Assembly: GCA_021736985.1 (NCBI GenBank)
Contig: JAIPEW010000010.1
Location: 24,263-88,262, forward strand
DNA length: 64,000 nt
Reading direction: 5' to 3'
Origin: Clostridiales bacterium
GTDB lineage: Bacteria; Bacillota; Desulfotomaculia; Desulfotomaculales; VENG01
Shown here piece by piece: positions 53,622-61,808 of this stretch. The notes under the pieces are model-generated. The model saw nothing but the letters and a program-made list of their open reading frames with translations. It was not told the DNA's origin and ran no database searches. The translations under genes and the position numbers were made by a program. The stretch's first letter is position 1. Each line of letters opens with the position of its first letter.

Positions 53622-54296
53622 TTATTGTTCAGAGATTCCGGGCCCGTAGGAAAATAGTTGTGAAACAGTTACCGCGGAATATTGTTTTTCTTTTATTGTA
53701 TTCATTACCCGGGTAACTAGTTTTGAGGAGTTTATACTATCATCCAATGGTATGGATAAAATATTTCCCGGTTGAAGCCACATTTCTGAATTATCAACTT
53801 CGTTTAAAGTTTTACTGCCTATAATTTGGTATCCTTCTGAGTAAACCTGGTTTAGCAATTTTTCAGGAGGAGCTATTTCATCGAAACGTGCCAGGGAGGG
53901 AGATTTTCCAATAACCTGTTTATATATTTTTTCGTAATCCTTTGAATATGATTTGTCCAGCAATATACCTATATCGTGCCTGTCTAAATACATGCGGTGA
54001 ATAATATCCTGATGTTTTTGGGCCCATGCAGTATGAATAAAAAAGGTAGAGCTTGTTTGCTTATTTTTTAAAATTTTCCTTACTGGTTCTGTTGGGGTTT
54101 CGGGCCCCACGTTAAAAGTTAAAGAAACTGCTTTTTTATTTGTTTGTATTTTATTAATTATATGAGTGTAATTTTGAGAAGTAACTGGTATGTCCTGCTG
54201 CACGATTAAAGTAAACAAGACAGCAGCAAGTACTGCTATAGTGCAGCCAAAAAAGTACTTGGAGACTTGTGACAGCTTAAAATAATGTACTCGCAA
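53622..54296 (-). CDS. Polysaccharide-deacetylase-fold protein with lost metal ligands
   Basis: 224 residues, TTG after GGAGGTG. N-terminal helix (about 14-33), then a NodB-like fold: KAVSLTFNVGPETPTEPVRKILKNKQTSSTFFIH. The normal motif TFDDGP is TFNVGP, and no HSxxH follows (HRMYLDRHDIG instead). Active homologues remove acetyl groups from peptidoglycan or chitin. Without the two Asp it is unlikely to be a metal-dependent deacetylase; it may bind glycan. Confidence 0.75.
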   Translation of the reverse strand: MRVHYFKLSQVSKYFFGCTIAVLAAVLFTLIVQQDIPVTSQNYTHIINKIQTNKKAVSLTFNVGPETPTEPVRKILKNKQTSSTFFIHTAWAQKHQDIIHRMYLDRHDIGILLDKSYSKDYEKIYKQVIGKSPSLARFDEIAPPEKLLNQVYSEGYQIIGSKTLNEVDNSEMWLQPGNILSIPLDDSINSSKLVTRVMNTIKEKQYSAVTVSQLFSYGPGISEQ

Positions 54297-54460
54297 TTAT
54301 AAAACACCTCCGGTATTTTTTTATATTAATTGGTATTTCAGTACATTATTTCTTATGTCTAAAGATCACTACGGGTTTTGCCTTTTTTTCTCGTAAAAGG
54401 AAATCATGTTTAACAGTATTGGAGATCCCAAATTGAAAAAAAGTGATTTTTTAGAAGTAA

Positions 54461-54506
54461 AAAAACAGGCTGCTTTTTTAAAACTTGGAAAAAGAGCCTG
54501 TTTTTT
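54461..54506. terminator. Bidirectional terminator next to nfnB
   Basis: AAAAACAGGCT (54461-54471) pairs with AGCCTGTTTTT (54495-54505), extended inward by CTTTTT/AAAAAG. T-runs occur on both strands. It lies 13 bases beyond the stop at 54519 on the minus strand. Confidence 0.85.
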
Positions 54507-54518
54507 GTGGCCTGATTC

Positions 54519-55910
54519 TTAATGTTTAGACGTTAAAAATTCATCGATAGATTGGGCTGCTTGTTTTCCGGCACCCATGGCTTCAATTACTGTTGCTGCC
54601 CCGGTTACTACGTCACCCCCGGCAAAGACCGCTTCTTTGTCTGTTTCGCCTTTATCGTTTTCTACTACAATATTGCCTCGCTTGGTAACTTTGAGGTCTT
54701 CTGTTGACCTGGGGATAAGAGGGTTAGGTCCCTGGCCTATAGCAATAACCATAGTGTCTATATCCAGGGTAAAATTAGATCCTTCAACTGGTTGAGGCCG
54801 GCTCCTGCCCGATTCATCAGGGGCCCCTAATTCCATTTGTACTAGCTCAACGCCTTTTACCCAATCTTCATCAGTGCCGTGAATAGCAACTGGATTTGTC
54901 AGCAGGCGAAAATCAACCCCTTCTTCTTCCGCCCTTTCAATTTCTTCCTTGCGGGCCGGCATCTCTTCCTTAGAGCGCCGGTATACAAGGTAAACCTTTT
55001 GTGCTCCCATGCGGCGAGCTGTCCTGGCAGAATCCATGGCCACATTACCGCCGCCTACCACTGCTACAGTATTTCCGACAAAAAGAGGTGTAGCATGCTC
55101 AGGGAATTTATAAGCTTTCATTAAGTTAACCCGGGTGAGAAATTCATTGGCCGAATAAACACCTTTCAAATTTTCACCGGGAATGTCCAAAAAATATGGC
55201 AGACCGGCTCCGGTGCTGATGAAAACAGCACCATGCCCGTGTTCATCCAGCAATTCATCGACAGTAACAGTTTTGCCCACTACGGTATTAAGGCGAATTT
55301 CAACGCCTAAACTTTTTACATACTCAATTTCATCCTGTACAATCTTTTTGGGCAGCCGGAATTCTGGAATACCATACATCAATACTCCGCCGGGTTTATG
55401 AAAAGCTTCAAATATGGTTACCCGGTATCCCATACGGGCCAGGTCAGCTGCGCAAGTCAGCCCGGCCGGGCCGGAACCGACAATCGCTACCTGCTGGCCC
55501 TTGAGTTCTCTCGTACGCTCAGGTTCTTTACCATGTTCTAACCGGTAGTCCCCAACAAATCTTTCCAGCGAACCAATAGCTACAGGCTCTCCTTTTTTAG
55601 CCAGCACGCAGTGTTTCTCGCACTGGCCTTCCTGTGGGCAGACCCGCCCGCAAATCGCCGGCAAATTGTTTTTTTGTTTTAAAATCTGTGCTGCCTGGTC
55701 ATAATCGCCTTCTGTTATTTTAGCTATAAATTCTGGGATATCTACATCCACCGGACATCCCTGCATACATAATGGATCTTTGCAATTAAGGCATCTCTCG
55801 GCTTCAGTCAGAGCTTTTTTTTCATCATATCCTAGTGCTACTTCGCCAAATTCTTTTACTCGCTCTTCAGGGTCTAAAAGGGGCATTTCTTCCCTGTCTT
55901 TACCGGACAC
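54519..55910 (-). CDS. nfnB: NfnB/GltA-like NADPH-dependent flavoprotein
   Basis: 463 residues; GTG 55910 follows GAGGTGACCCCC, preferred over TTG 55940. N-terminal ferredoxin-like cysteines (CLNCKDPLCMQGCPVDVDIP, CGRVCPQEGQCEKHC) hold two [4Fe-4S] clusters; FAD-binding VAIVGSGPAGLTCAADLARMGY; NADPH-binding VAVVGGGNVAMDSARTARRMGA; a second FAD site in EAVFAGGDVVTGAATVIEAMGAGK. With the next gene it is the large subunit of an electron-bifurcating ferredoxin:NADP oxidoreductase (or sulfide dehydrogenase). No glutamate-synthase large subunit is nearby. Confidence 0.88.
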   Translation of the reverse strand: MSGKDREEMPLLDPEERVKEFGEVALGYDEKKALTEAERCLNCKDPLCMQGCPVDVDIPEFIAKITEGDYDQAAQILKQKNNLPAICGRVCPQEGQCEKHCVLAKKGEPVAIGSLERFVGDYRLEHGKEPERTRELKGQQVAIVGSGPAGLTCAADLARMGYRVTIFEAFHKPGGVLMYGIPEFRLPKKIVQDEIEYVKSLGVEIRLNTVVGKTVTVDELLDEHGHGAVFISTGAGLPYFLDIPGENLKGVYSANEFLTRVNLMKAYKFPEHATPLFVGNTVAVVGGGNVAMDSARTARRMGAQKVYLVYRRSKEEMPARKEEIERAEEEGVDFRLLTNPVAIHGTDEDWVKGVELVQMELGAPDESGRSRPQPVEGSNFTLDIDTMVIAIGQGPNPLIPRSTEDLKVTKRGNIVVENDKGETDKEAVFAGGDVVTGAATVIEAMGAGKQAAQSIDEFLTSKH

Positions 55911-56802
55911 GGGGGTCACCTCTTTCGCTGGTATCACCAATGTGGCAATGAGATTGTGCCATTGCTTTCATTTCCGGGTCACGATAAAAGTCTTGTCGCT
56001 GCAGCTGTTCATCGAAATCCACTTGAAAAGCATCAAATTCAGGACCGTCAATACAGGCAAATTTATTCTCACCGCCTATGGTTACCCGGCAAGCACCGCA
56101 CATTCCTGTGCCGTCTACCATTAAGGAATTGAGGCTAACCGTGGTTGGAATGTTGCGGGGTTGCGTAATGGCTGTTACGGCTTTCATCATGACTATGGGC
56201 CCGATGGCTATAACTCGATCCACGTTTGTACCGGAATTAAGCAGTTCTTGTAATATATCAGTAACAAAACCTTTGTATCCTTGACTTCCGTCATCTGTAG
56301 CGACATAAAATTTGCTGCTTAATTCTTCCAAATCCTTTGTGAGTATTAGCTGCTCTGCACTCCGGCTGCCTACTATGGTGATTACATTTATTCCTTGTTC
56401 TGAAAGTGCCTTAACCTGGGGATAGATGGGTGCTATACCTATTCCCCCGCCAATACAGACCACTGTTCCGGACTCAGGCAGCTCAGAGGGTTGACCCAGC
56501 GGGCCCACAAAATCCAGTACAGCATCCCCTTCTCTGAGTTGTCCTAACTGTTTGGTGGTATAACCTACTTCCTGGGCAATAATTGTTACTGTTCCCGCAT
56601 CCCGGTTAAAGTTTGCAATGGTAAGGGGAACGCGTTCTCCGGTTTCATTTACCCGCAGAATAATGAATTGCCCGGGAGCAGCTTTTTTCGCCACCCACGG
56701 CGCTTTAATTTCGAAAAGTTTAATATTAGGAGCTAACTCTTCTTTGCGTACAATCTTATAACCGAGGTCAGGCTTCACATTATTTGTTTCTTCTCCTATC
56801 AT
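55900..56802 (-). CDS. nfnA: NfnA-like FAD/[2Fe-2S] subunit
   Basis: 300 residues from ATG 56802; the GAGGTG lies 10 bases upstream, and the TTG 56835 alternative would overlap the SDR gene. FNR-like fold: ERVPLTIANFNRDAGTVTIIAQEVG (FAD), VCIGGGIGIAPIYPQVKAL (NAD), and the cluster MVDGTGMCGACRVTIGGENKFACIDGPEFDAFQVDF. This is the small subunit of NfnAB. It overlaps nfnB by 11 bases (start at 55910). Confidence 0.9.
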   Translation of the reverse strand: MIGEETNNVKPDLGYKIVRKEELAPNIKLFEIKAPWVAKKAAPGQFIILRVNETGERVPLTIANFNRDAGTVTIIAQEVGYTTKQLGQLREGDAVLDFVGPLGQPSELPESGTVVCIGGGIGIAPIYPQVKALSEQGINVITIVGSRSAEQLILTKDLEELSSKFYVATDDGSQGYKGFVTDILQELLNSGTNVDRVIAIGPIVMMKAVTAITQPRNIPTTVSLNSLMVDGTGMCGACRVTIGGENKFACIDGPEFDAFQVDFDEQLQRQDFYRDPEMKAMAQSHCHIGDTSERGDPRVR

Positions 56803-56819
56803 AATGTAAATACACCTCT

Positions 56820-57584
56820 TTAAACTGAAGTCCAACCGCCATCTACATAAAGAACTTGTCCTGTAATATAACTGGAAACATCCGAAGCAAAGAGTAAAAG
56901 TGCTCCGTCAAGTTCCCCTTCTTTACCCATCCTTTCCATGGGACACTGTTTTTTTACAAATTCATGAAATTGGGGGTCCTCAGTAATTTCATCGGTCATT
57001 TCAGTCAAGAAAAAACCAGGGCCAATGGCGTTAACAGTGATATTATACTTGGCCCATTCCGCAGAAACCGCCCGTGTAAATGTATTAACGGCTCCTTTAG
57101 TAGCGTGATAACTGGAAGCAGGCATATAAGTATTTCCAACAGCCCCGTACATGGAAGATATATTAATAACCCGCCCGTGTTTTTGCTTAATCATTACCTG
57201 CCCGGCATACCTGGTAAACAAAAAAACACCGGTAAGATTCGTATCTACTACCTTTTGCCAGTTTTCAAGTGCGTGATCTTCTGTCGGCTCAACAGTAGCA
57301 ACACCGGCGTTATTAACCAATATATCAATGCGGCCTAAATCTTTGACCACTTTATCTACAGTACTTTTGACCTGTTCTCCTTCCATAACATCAGTTGGGT
57401 AGTAATTACTTTGTATGCCGTGCTGTTCCAAATCTTCTTTAACCTTTTTTAATTTCTCCTCCCGCCGCGCGACTAAAGCTATTTTACTGTTATGCCTTCC
57501 CAATGCTTTCGCAAATTGTATCCCCAGCCCGCTGGAAGCACCGGTTACAACAGCAACTTTATCCTGCAAATCAAATGTTTTCAT
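56820..57584 (-). CDS. Short-chain dehydrogenase/reductase
   Basis: 254 residues. NAD(P) motif VVTGASSGLG, VNNAGVA, catalytic Ser in NISSMYGAVGN and YHATK. The C-terminus QVLYVDGGWTSV is that of FabG/gluconate-5-dehydrogenase-type SDRs. ATG preceded by GGAGGGTAAAATAAA. It is upstream of nfnAB in the same direction with a 17-base gap, so cotranscription is likely. Substrate not identified. Confidence 0.9.
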   Translation of the reverse strand: MKTFDLQDKVAVVTGASSGLGIQFAKALGRHNSKIALVARREEKLKKVKEDLEQHGIQSNYYPTDVMEGEQVKSTVDKVVKDLGRIDILVNNAGVATVEPTEDHALENWQKVVDTNLTGVFLFTRYAGQVMIKQKHGRVINISSMYGAVGNTYMPASSYHATKGAVNTFTRAVSAEWAKYNITVNAIGPGFFLTEMTDEITEDPQFHEFVKKQCPMERMGKEGELDGALLLFASDVSSYITGQVLYVDGGWTSV

Positions 57585-57761
57585 TTTATTTTACCCTCCT
57601 TTACTTTTATTTTGCTTCTTTACTAACCTGATAATGCGTTGAAAAAGGGATGTTTGAATAGCAAAAGATGTAAGCAAGTAAGGAGGATGTGTGGTTTTTA
57701 AACAACTTGACATTTCAATGTAACCACTTTAAAATTATGATTGTTATTAAATAAATTTTGG

Positions 57762-57836
57762 GGGCGGGTAGTTCAGTGGGAGAACGCTTGCTTGACACGC
57801 AAGAGGTCGGAAGTTCAATTCTTCTCCCGCCCACCA
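57762..57836 (+). tRNA. tRNA-Val (anticodon GAC)
   Basis: 75 bases with encoded CCA. Acceptor GGGCGGG/CCCGCCC, D-arm GTTCAGTGGGAGAAC, anticodon arm CTTGC-TTGACAC-GCAAG (GAC), T-arm GAAGTTCAATTCTTC. It abuts the tail of an integrase gene on the other strand, the normal layout of a tRNA integration site. Confidence 0.96.
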
Positions 57837-57892
57837 GCTTTAAGCTTATCTTAAGATGCAAATTTACCCCTAACTTACCCCAATGAAAATTT

Positions 57893-57920
57893 TAAACCAC
57901 CAGCGGCAACTGGTGGTTTA
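57893..57920. terminator. 11-bp hairpin downstream of tRNA-Val
   Basis: TAAACCACCAG (57893-57903) and CTGGTGGTTTA (57910-57920) with loop CGGCAA. Perfect stem, no T-tail; a typical weak transcription stop or attachment-region hairpin. Confidence 0.6.
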
Positions 57921-57945
57921 TTAAAAAATAGTTTCAATCTAATCT

Positions 57946-58170
57946 TTATCCGTCCTGTTGGGCGGATTTTTTCTTTGTATTGAGAATGTCATTAATTCTG
58001 TTTGCAGCCTGTTCTTTCAGGCCATCTCCAACGTGGGTATATATATCCATCGTTACATTAATTTTGCTATGACCAAGGAGTTCTTGAACTACTTTAGGAT
58101 GCTCACCGGCTACTAGGAGCAGTGTTGCAAAAGTATGGCGCAGGTCGTGAAAGCTAATGCGTTCAAGTTG
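57946..58170 (-). pseudogene. Tyrosine recombinase (integrase) C-terminal remnant
   Basis: 74 codons from just after a TGA at 58173-58171 to TAA at 57946. Text: [47 protein letters not shown], which includes the HxLR, H and nucleophile Tyr of the catalytic domain's second half, then a helix and basic tail. The N-terminus is gone. Adjacent to tRNA-Val, it marks a past integration event. Confidence 0.9.
57948..57972 (+). terminator. Intrinsic terminator after tRNA-Val
   Basis: ATCCGTC (57948-57954) pairs with GGCGGAT (57961-57967), one G-U, followed by T6. It overlaps the end of the integrase remnant on the opposite strand. Confidence 0.7.
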
Positions 58171-58418
58171 TCAGACACCGTAAAGTTTTGCAAACACTGT
58201 TTTAAAGTCTATAATTTCACTAAACTGTCCGACAGGACATTTTTTTAAACCAGACCGCTGTTAGACAAAGTCTTATAAAACAAGTCTATAATCGGCACCA
58301 ACCACTGTCACAAAGAAAAGATGATTAAATGGTAAAAGAATATAATTAGCAAAAATAAAAACACATTAGAAAATAACTCTGTACTGCGTGAGCAGGGTTA
58401 TATTTTTTACACAAATTT
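58171..58418. other. Degraded intergenic sequence
   Basis: No open frame. One small hairpin with T7 (TGTCC GACA GGACA, 58226-58246) could be a terminator. The remainder shows no gene I can support. Confidence 0.5.
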
Positions 58419-58763
58419 AGACGAAGTGATTTTGAAATGCTAATGGATGACAGCTAAAAAATCCTTCGAAAGAAAATACCGACAGATCATTTCATTCCCT
58501 GGGTATTTGTTAGAAGTTCTTTGGTTGAAAACTTCGTATATGCCTGTAATAACTGTAACAGCAGCAAATCTCACAGATTAGCTAGTGTATCATTTTTTAA
58601 TCGATTACTTCAGCGGAATGCGCCTGGAAGTAATTTTTTGCTTCAATATCCTGAGGAAATATTAAATATAGATTAGCGCATTGATAGATGGGTGAGAAAC
58701 TACTATCAGGCATCGGAGCAGTTAAGCATAAGCACTGGTTGGATGCCGGAAAGACCTGCGTAA
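58419..58763 (+). pseudogene. HNH endonuclease-like gene, broken
   Basis: 58458-58676 reads IPTDHFIPWVFVRSSLVENFVYACNNCNSSKSHRLASVSFFNRLLQRN, the HNH core (DHFIPW then CNNCNSSKS). An in-frame TAA at 58455 cuts off its upstream segment. After a TAG at 58674 the story continues in another frame (IDRWVRNYYQASEQLSISTGWMPERPA, from 58680). Both lesions make it non-coding. HNH genes like this are common in defence islands. Confidence 0.75.
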
Positions 58764-59172
58764 ACAAATAAACTTGTATGGATGTATAAATACAATAATT
58801 ATATATTATTCGGTTTTTAAAGTTTCCAAAATAAAGGGTAAGCCTCCAAATGGCATTTCGACTAGGAAACAGCTGTAGTCATTGTGCACCGTTTTACGTA
58901 GTTGATTAAAAAAACTATGGAAGCCTGAAGAAGCAAGCAGGTTTACCGGGGCCGCGTTGTAGACTGCTGACTGAATATTAACTTGTTATCCATTATTTGC
59001 AAACATAACAATATGGGGTTTAGTTTTCTAGGATTAAATCTTTTAAATTATCATTTTATTCATCATAATTTATTTTAATTTCTAAAAGGTTACAAATAAT
59101 TTAAACAAGAGTTTATGTTTTATTTATGTACTTGACAAAATCATACACTTTTTTTAGTTGTTATTAAAAGGA
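58764..59172. other. Intergenic region upstream of the defence-like operon
   Basis: AT-rich, about 400 bases. A TTGACA at 59132 has no good -10 partner. No ORF with RBS and no repeat longer than about 8 bases was noticed. Confidence 0.45.
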
Positions 59173-59200
59173 TTTACTAATAACTAAAATTAAGTATAAT
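59173..59200 (+). promoter_or_regulatory. Candidate promoter of the three-gene operon
   Basis: TTTACT (59173-59178) and TATAAT (59195-59200) are separated by 16 bases. It points to the ATG at 59270 and leaves a leader of about 60 bases. Confidence 0.45.
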
Positions 59201-59269
59201 ATAAAGATTATTTATAATTACTTGTTATTGTTTTTATATTTTTGAAGTTTAGTTTTGGAGCGATTCTTG

Positions 59270-60253
59270 ATGAATATTTTAAATAATTTGTTAGATAAGA
59301 ATGGTTGTGATCTCCCGGAATGGTGTCACTTTTTTGCTGATACGGGGGCTTTTCTTGTTAATAAAGAAAAGCATGGAGAAAGGCTAGTTGCAGCTACTTC
59401 CAATCCTACAAGGGCCTTTGCTGCAGCCTTTTTAGCTACGGGTTTTGTTATTGCTAAGGCTAAAAAAACAAAAAAAAGTAAAAATACTTTGAACGACCAC
59501 TTTAAATTTTTATGCTCTCAAGAAAAAAATACTAAGTTAATATTTAAATCAAGTAAAAGAAAAAAAATTGGTTTTTTTGATGGTATTGATTGGATTCCAG
59601 AGCTACAGCAAGATGCTGTTAGAATAAGGTTAAATGATAAGAATAAAACAACTGATGTTATCCCTAGGGAAAGAGCTTTTGAGATATCAATTGCTCCAGA
59701 TCAGAATGTAAATATTTCTAGTAGACAAGTAGGGTACCAAGTTAATATTAATGAAAGTTTTGTTGAATATTTTTTAAAAAGCTATACAAAAGAATTTATA
59801 GCAAAATCGAATTTAGATTGCGTAATAATCGGTCGTTTGAATTGTATAACAAACGAAATTGAAGACAAATTTTTCAACATAAAAGGAGAGAATAACAAGT
59901 TTGTACGGGGTAAGCTGCAGGATATTTTAAGAACTCGAAGGTTATTACGAGAGGGGGAAAGTTATAAAACAGATATAATTCCAACAAGTAAAAGTAAAGC
60001 TCAATTCGGGAGTAGCGAAGTCCCGGGTTTAGTTGTTTTTGATAGTGCTCTGGGTTTTTTGAGATTAAAAGATTATTATCAAAATTCTCACTGGGTTGTC
60101 CTTCTAGACCGTACTGAACTCTCACATAGTGAAGGTCTAGAACAATTGAACTGGGAATTTATGCAAAACCGTTCCGGTGACGTTATAAAAACAGAATTTA
60201 AAGATGTTCCTCCGGGAGTCGAGCTTGTTATCTACAGGGAGGCTTTTAAGTGA
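59270..60253 (+). CDS. Unrecognised protein, first gene of a putative defence operon
   Basis: 327 residues from ATG 59270, 9 bases after GGAG. No signal peptide. The N-terminus has a weakly hydrophobic part (RAFAAAFLATGFVIAKA) that could be buried or membrane-near. Notable text: RERAFEISIAPDQNVNISSRQVGYQ, SSEVPGLVVFDSALGFLRLKDYYQNSHWVVLLDRTE. No family recognised. It overlaps the next gene by 4 bases, so the two are coupled and are likely partners. Confidence 0.75.
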   Translation: MNILNNLLDKNGCDLPEWCHFFADTGAFLVNKEKHGERLVAATSNPTRAFAAAFLATGFVIAKAKKTKKSKNTLNDHFKFLCSQEKNTKLIFKSSKRKKIGFFDGIDWIPELQQDAVRIRLNDKNKTTDVIPRERAFEISIAPDQNVNISSRQVGYQVNINESFVEYFLKSYTKEFIAKSNLDCVIIGRLNCITNEIEDKFFNIKGENNKFVRGKLQDILRTRRLLREGESYKTDIIPTSKSKAQFGSSEVPGLVVFDSALGFLRLKDYYQNSHWVVLLDRTELSHSEGLEQLNWEFMQNRSGDVIKTEFKDVPPGVELVIYREAFK

Positions 60254-61806
60254 ATTATATTTCTTTAGAAGCGGCAAAGAAAATTTATGATTGCGCGAAA
60301 AGTTGTAAAATTCACTGGCACAATATTGAACATAATAAATTTAAAGAATTCTGTTTAGATATATCAAAGTTTGACCGATTGGTAGCAGAAATTGATGATT
60401 TTCCGTTAAAAGATTTTATACGGCTATTGAGGCGTTACCGTTTTAAACTGTCTGCGGCACCAGTAGAGTTTAATAACCCGGCGGTAATATCTTCTAATAT
60501 GATAGATAAACTATCTGGTTATATAAAAGAATTTGAGCTGACATACCCTAGTATTGCCAATGAGGCGAGTACCCTTTTTGAAAAAATTACAAATATTGCA
60601 AGTACAAGTGAAAACCCTCTACTTGACTATATAACTAGCAATTTTAATAGTGATAAAGATACTGCTTTGTTGATAAAAGATTCAAGTTTAATATTACCGG
60701 CAGAAGTAATTTTTAGCCGGTACAAAAATTTACAGAATCTTCACCTGTTAAGGCCTCACCAAATGCGCGGGGGGGCTTGTTATAACCAGTTAATTGTGGC
60801 CGGGCCTTCTCTCTGGTTTCCTAGCTTTATATTTGACTCGCCAAGGGCATATGAAATTCATATTTTGAAATACCAATGGGTTAAAGATAGCTGTAAAACA
60901 GAAAGTGCATTTTTAGAATCAAGTATTCCTAAAGTTGCCAGTAGAGGTCGTAAATCTTTTAAAGAAAATATTTCTCTAGAAAATGTTGTATTAGAAAACT
61001 CTATAAATTCAGAAGAGCTTTTATACTCAATTGATTGGGATAATTTTTCAGTAGATTTTACATCAACTGGCGGGAAGAGTTCAAGTTATGAACATGCTCG
61101 TGCACGGCTTTTCTTACTAGAAAAAGAATACGCAGTCTTTTTAGAGGTATCGGAAAATTCAAAGGCACTAGTGATAGATATAGAAGAGGATGAAAACGAG
61201 GAGGAGGAACAAGAATCTAGGGTTAAAAGAATTAACGTTAATGATATACAGGAGGAGATGTTTTTACTGTTACGCGCGGGTGGCGGGGGAGATTATATAG
61301 TTCCAGTTGCAGATCAAATTCTTGGTGATAAAGCAGTACAAGCTAGAAAAAGCCAGGAACGGTGGAAACAACTTCTACGAAAGATTGTAAAAAGGAGAGG
61401 CATACAGGAAGTATGTTTAGCGTTAAAGTCACTAGGTTCTCCCAGAGCCTCAGAAACAAACGCGCGTAACTGGATGTCAAGTAAAAGTATAAAACCTGCT
61501 GATTATCAAGATTTTTTAGCAATTATGAGATTAATCAGGTTAGAAAAAGAGGCAAGCAAGTATTGGAAAATTGCACAAGCAATAGAACATGCCCACAGGA
61601 GAGCTGGGTATTACATACGTAATGAACTATTAAATAAAGTAATGCATACAGATCTTTCTAATTTAGAAAGGACAGGAAAAATGGATTTCTATCTTGAGCA
61701 AGCAGGAGGGGGAGCATTGACTGCTATCCGGGTAGAAGGAAAGTCACCCGGTTTTTATGAAGTGCCGATATCACGGTTAGGAGTTTATTTTGAAAGGGAT
61801 GTATAA
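60250..61806 (+). CDS. Unrecognised protein, possibly DISARM DrmE-like
   Basis: 518 residues. GTG or ATG alternatives were not needed: the frame opens at the overlap GTGAATTAT. Central region KYKNLQNLHLLRPHQMRGGACYNQLIVAGPSLWFPSFIF; an acidic linker EEDENEEEEQES; then MFLLLRAGGGGDYIVPVADQILGDKAVQARKSQERWKQLLRKIV and LGSPRASETNARNWMSSKSIKPADYQDFLAIMRLI (HTH-like). The glycine-rich block plus helical end recalls DrmE of DISARM systems, an impression from memory only. No drmA, drmB, drmC or methylase gene is nearby. Coupled to the helicase gene 3 bases downstream. Confidence 0.7.
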   Translation: MNYISLEAAKKIYDCAKSCKIHWHNIEHNKFKEFCLDISKFDRLVAEIDDFPLKDFIRLLRRYRFKLSAAPVEFNNPAVISSNMIDKLSGYIKEFELTYPSIANEASTLFEKITNIASTSENPLLDYITSNFNSDKDTALLIKDSSLILPAEVIFSRYKNLQNLHLLRPHQMRGGACYNQLIVAGPSLWFPSFIFDSPRAYEIHILKYQWVKDSCKTESAFLESSIPKVASRGRKSFKENISLENVVLENSINSEELLYSIDWDNFSVDFTSTGGKSSSYEHARARLFLLEKEYAVFLEVSENSKALVIDIEEDENEEEEQESRVKRINVNDIQEEMFLLLRAGGGGDYIVPVADQILGDKAVQARKSQERWKQLLRKIVKRRGIQEVCLALKSLGSPRASETNARNWMSSKSIKPADYQDFLAIMRLIRLEKEASKYWKIAQAIEHAHRRAGYYIRNELLNKVMHTDLSNLERTGKMDFYLEQAGGGALTAIRVEGKSPGFYEVPISRLGVYFERDV

Positions 61807-61808
61807 AT

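Noticed and set aside
54519..56802. Glutamate synthase
   Set aside because: The pair has the NfnAB layout and no large GltB subunit is nearby, so the GltA-type label would mislead.
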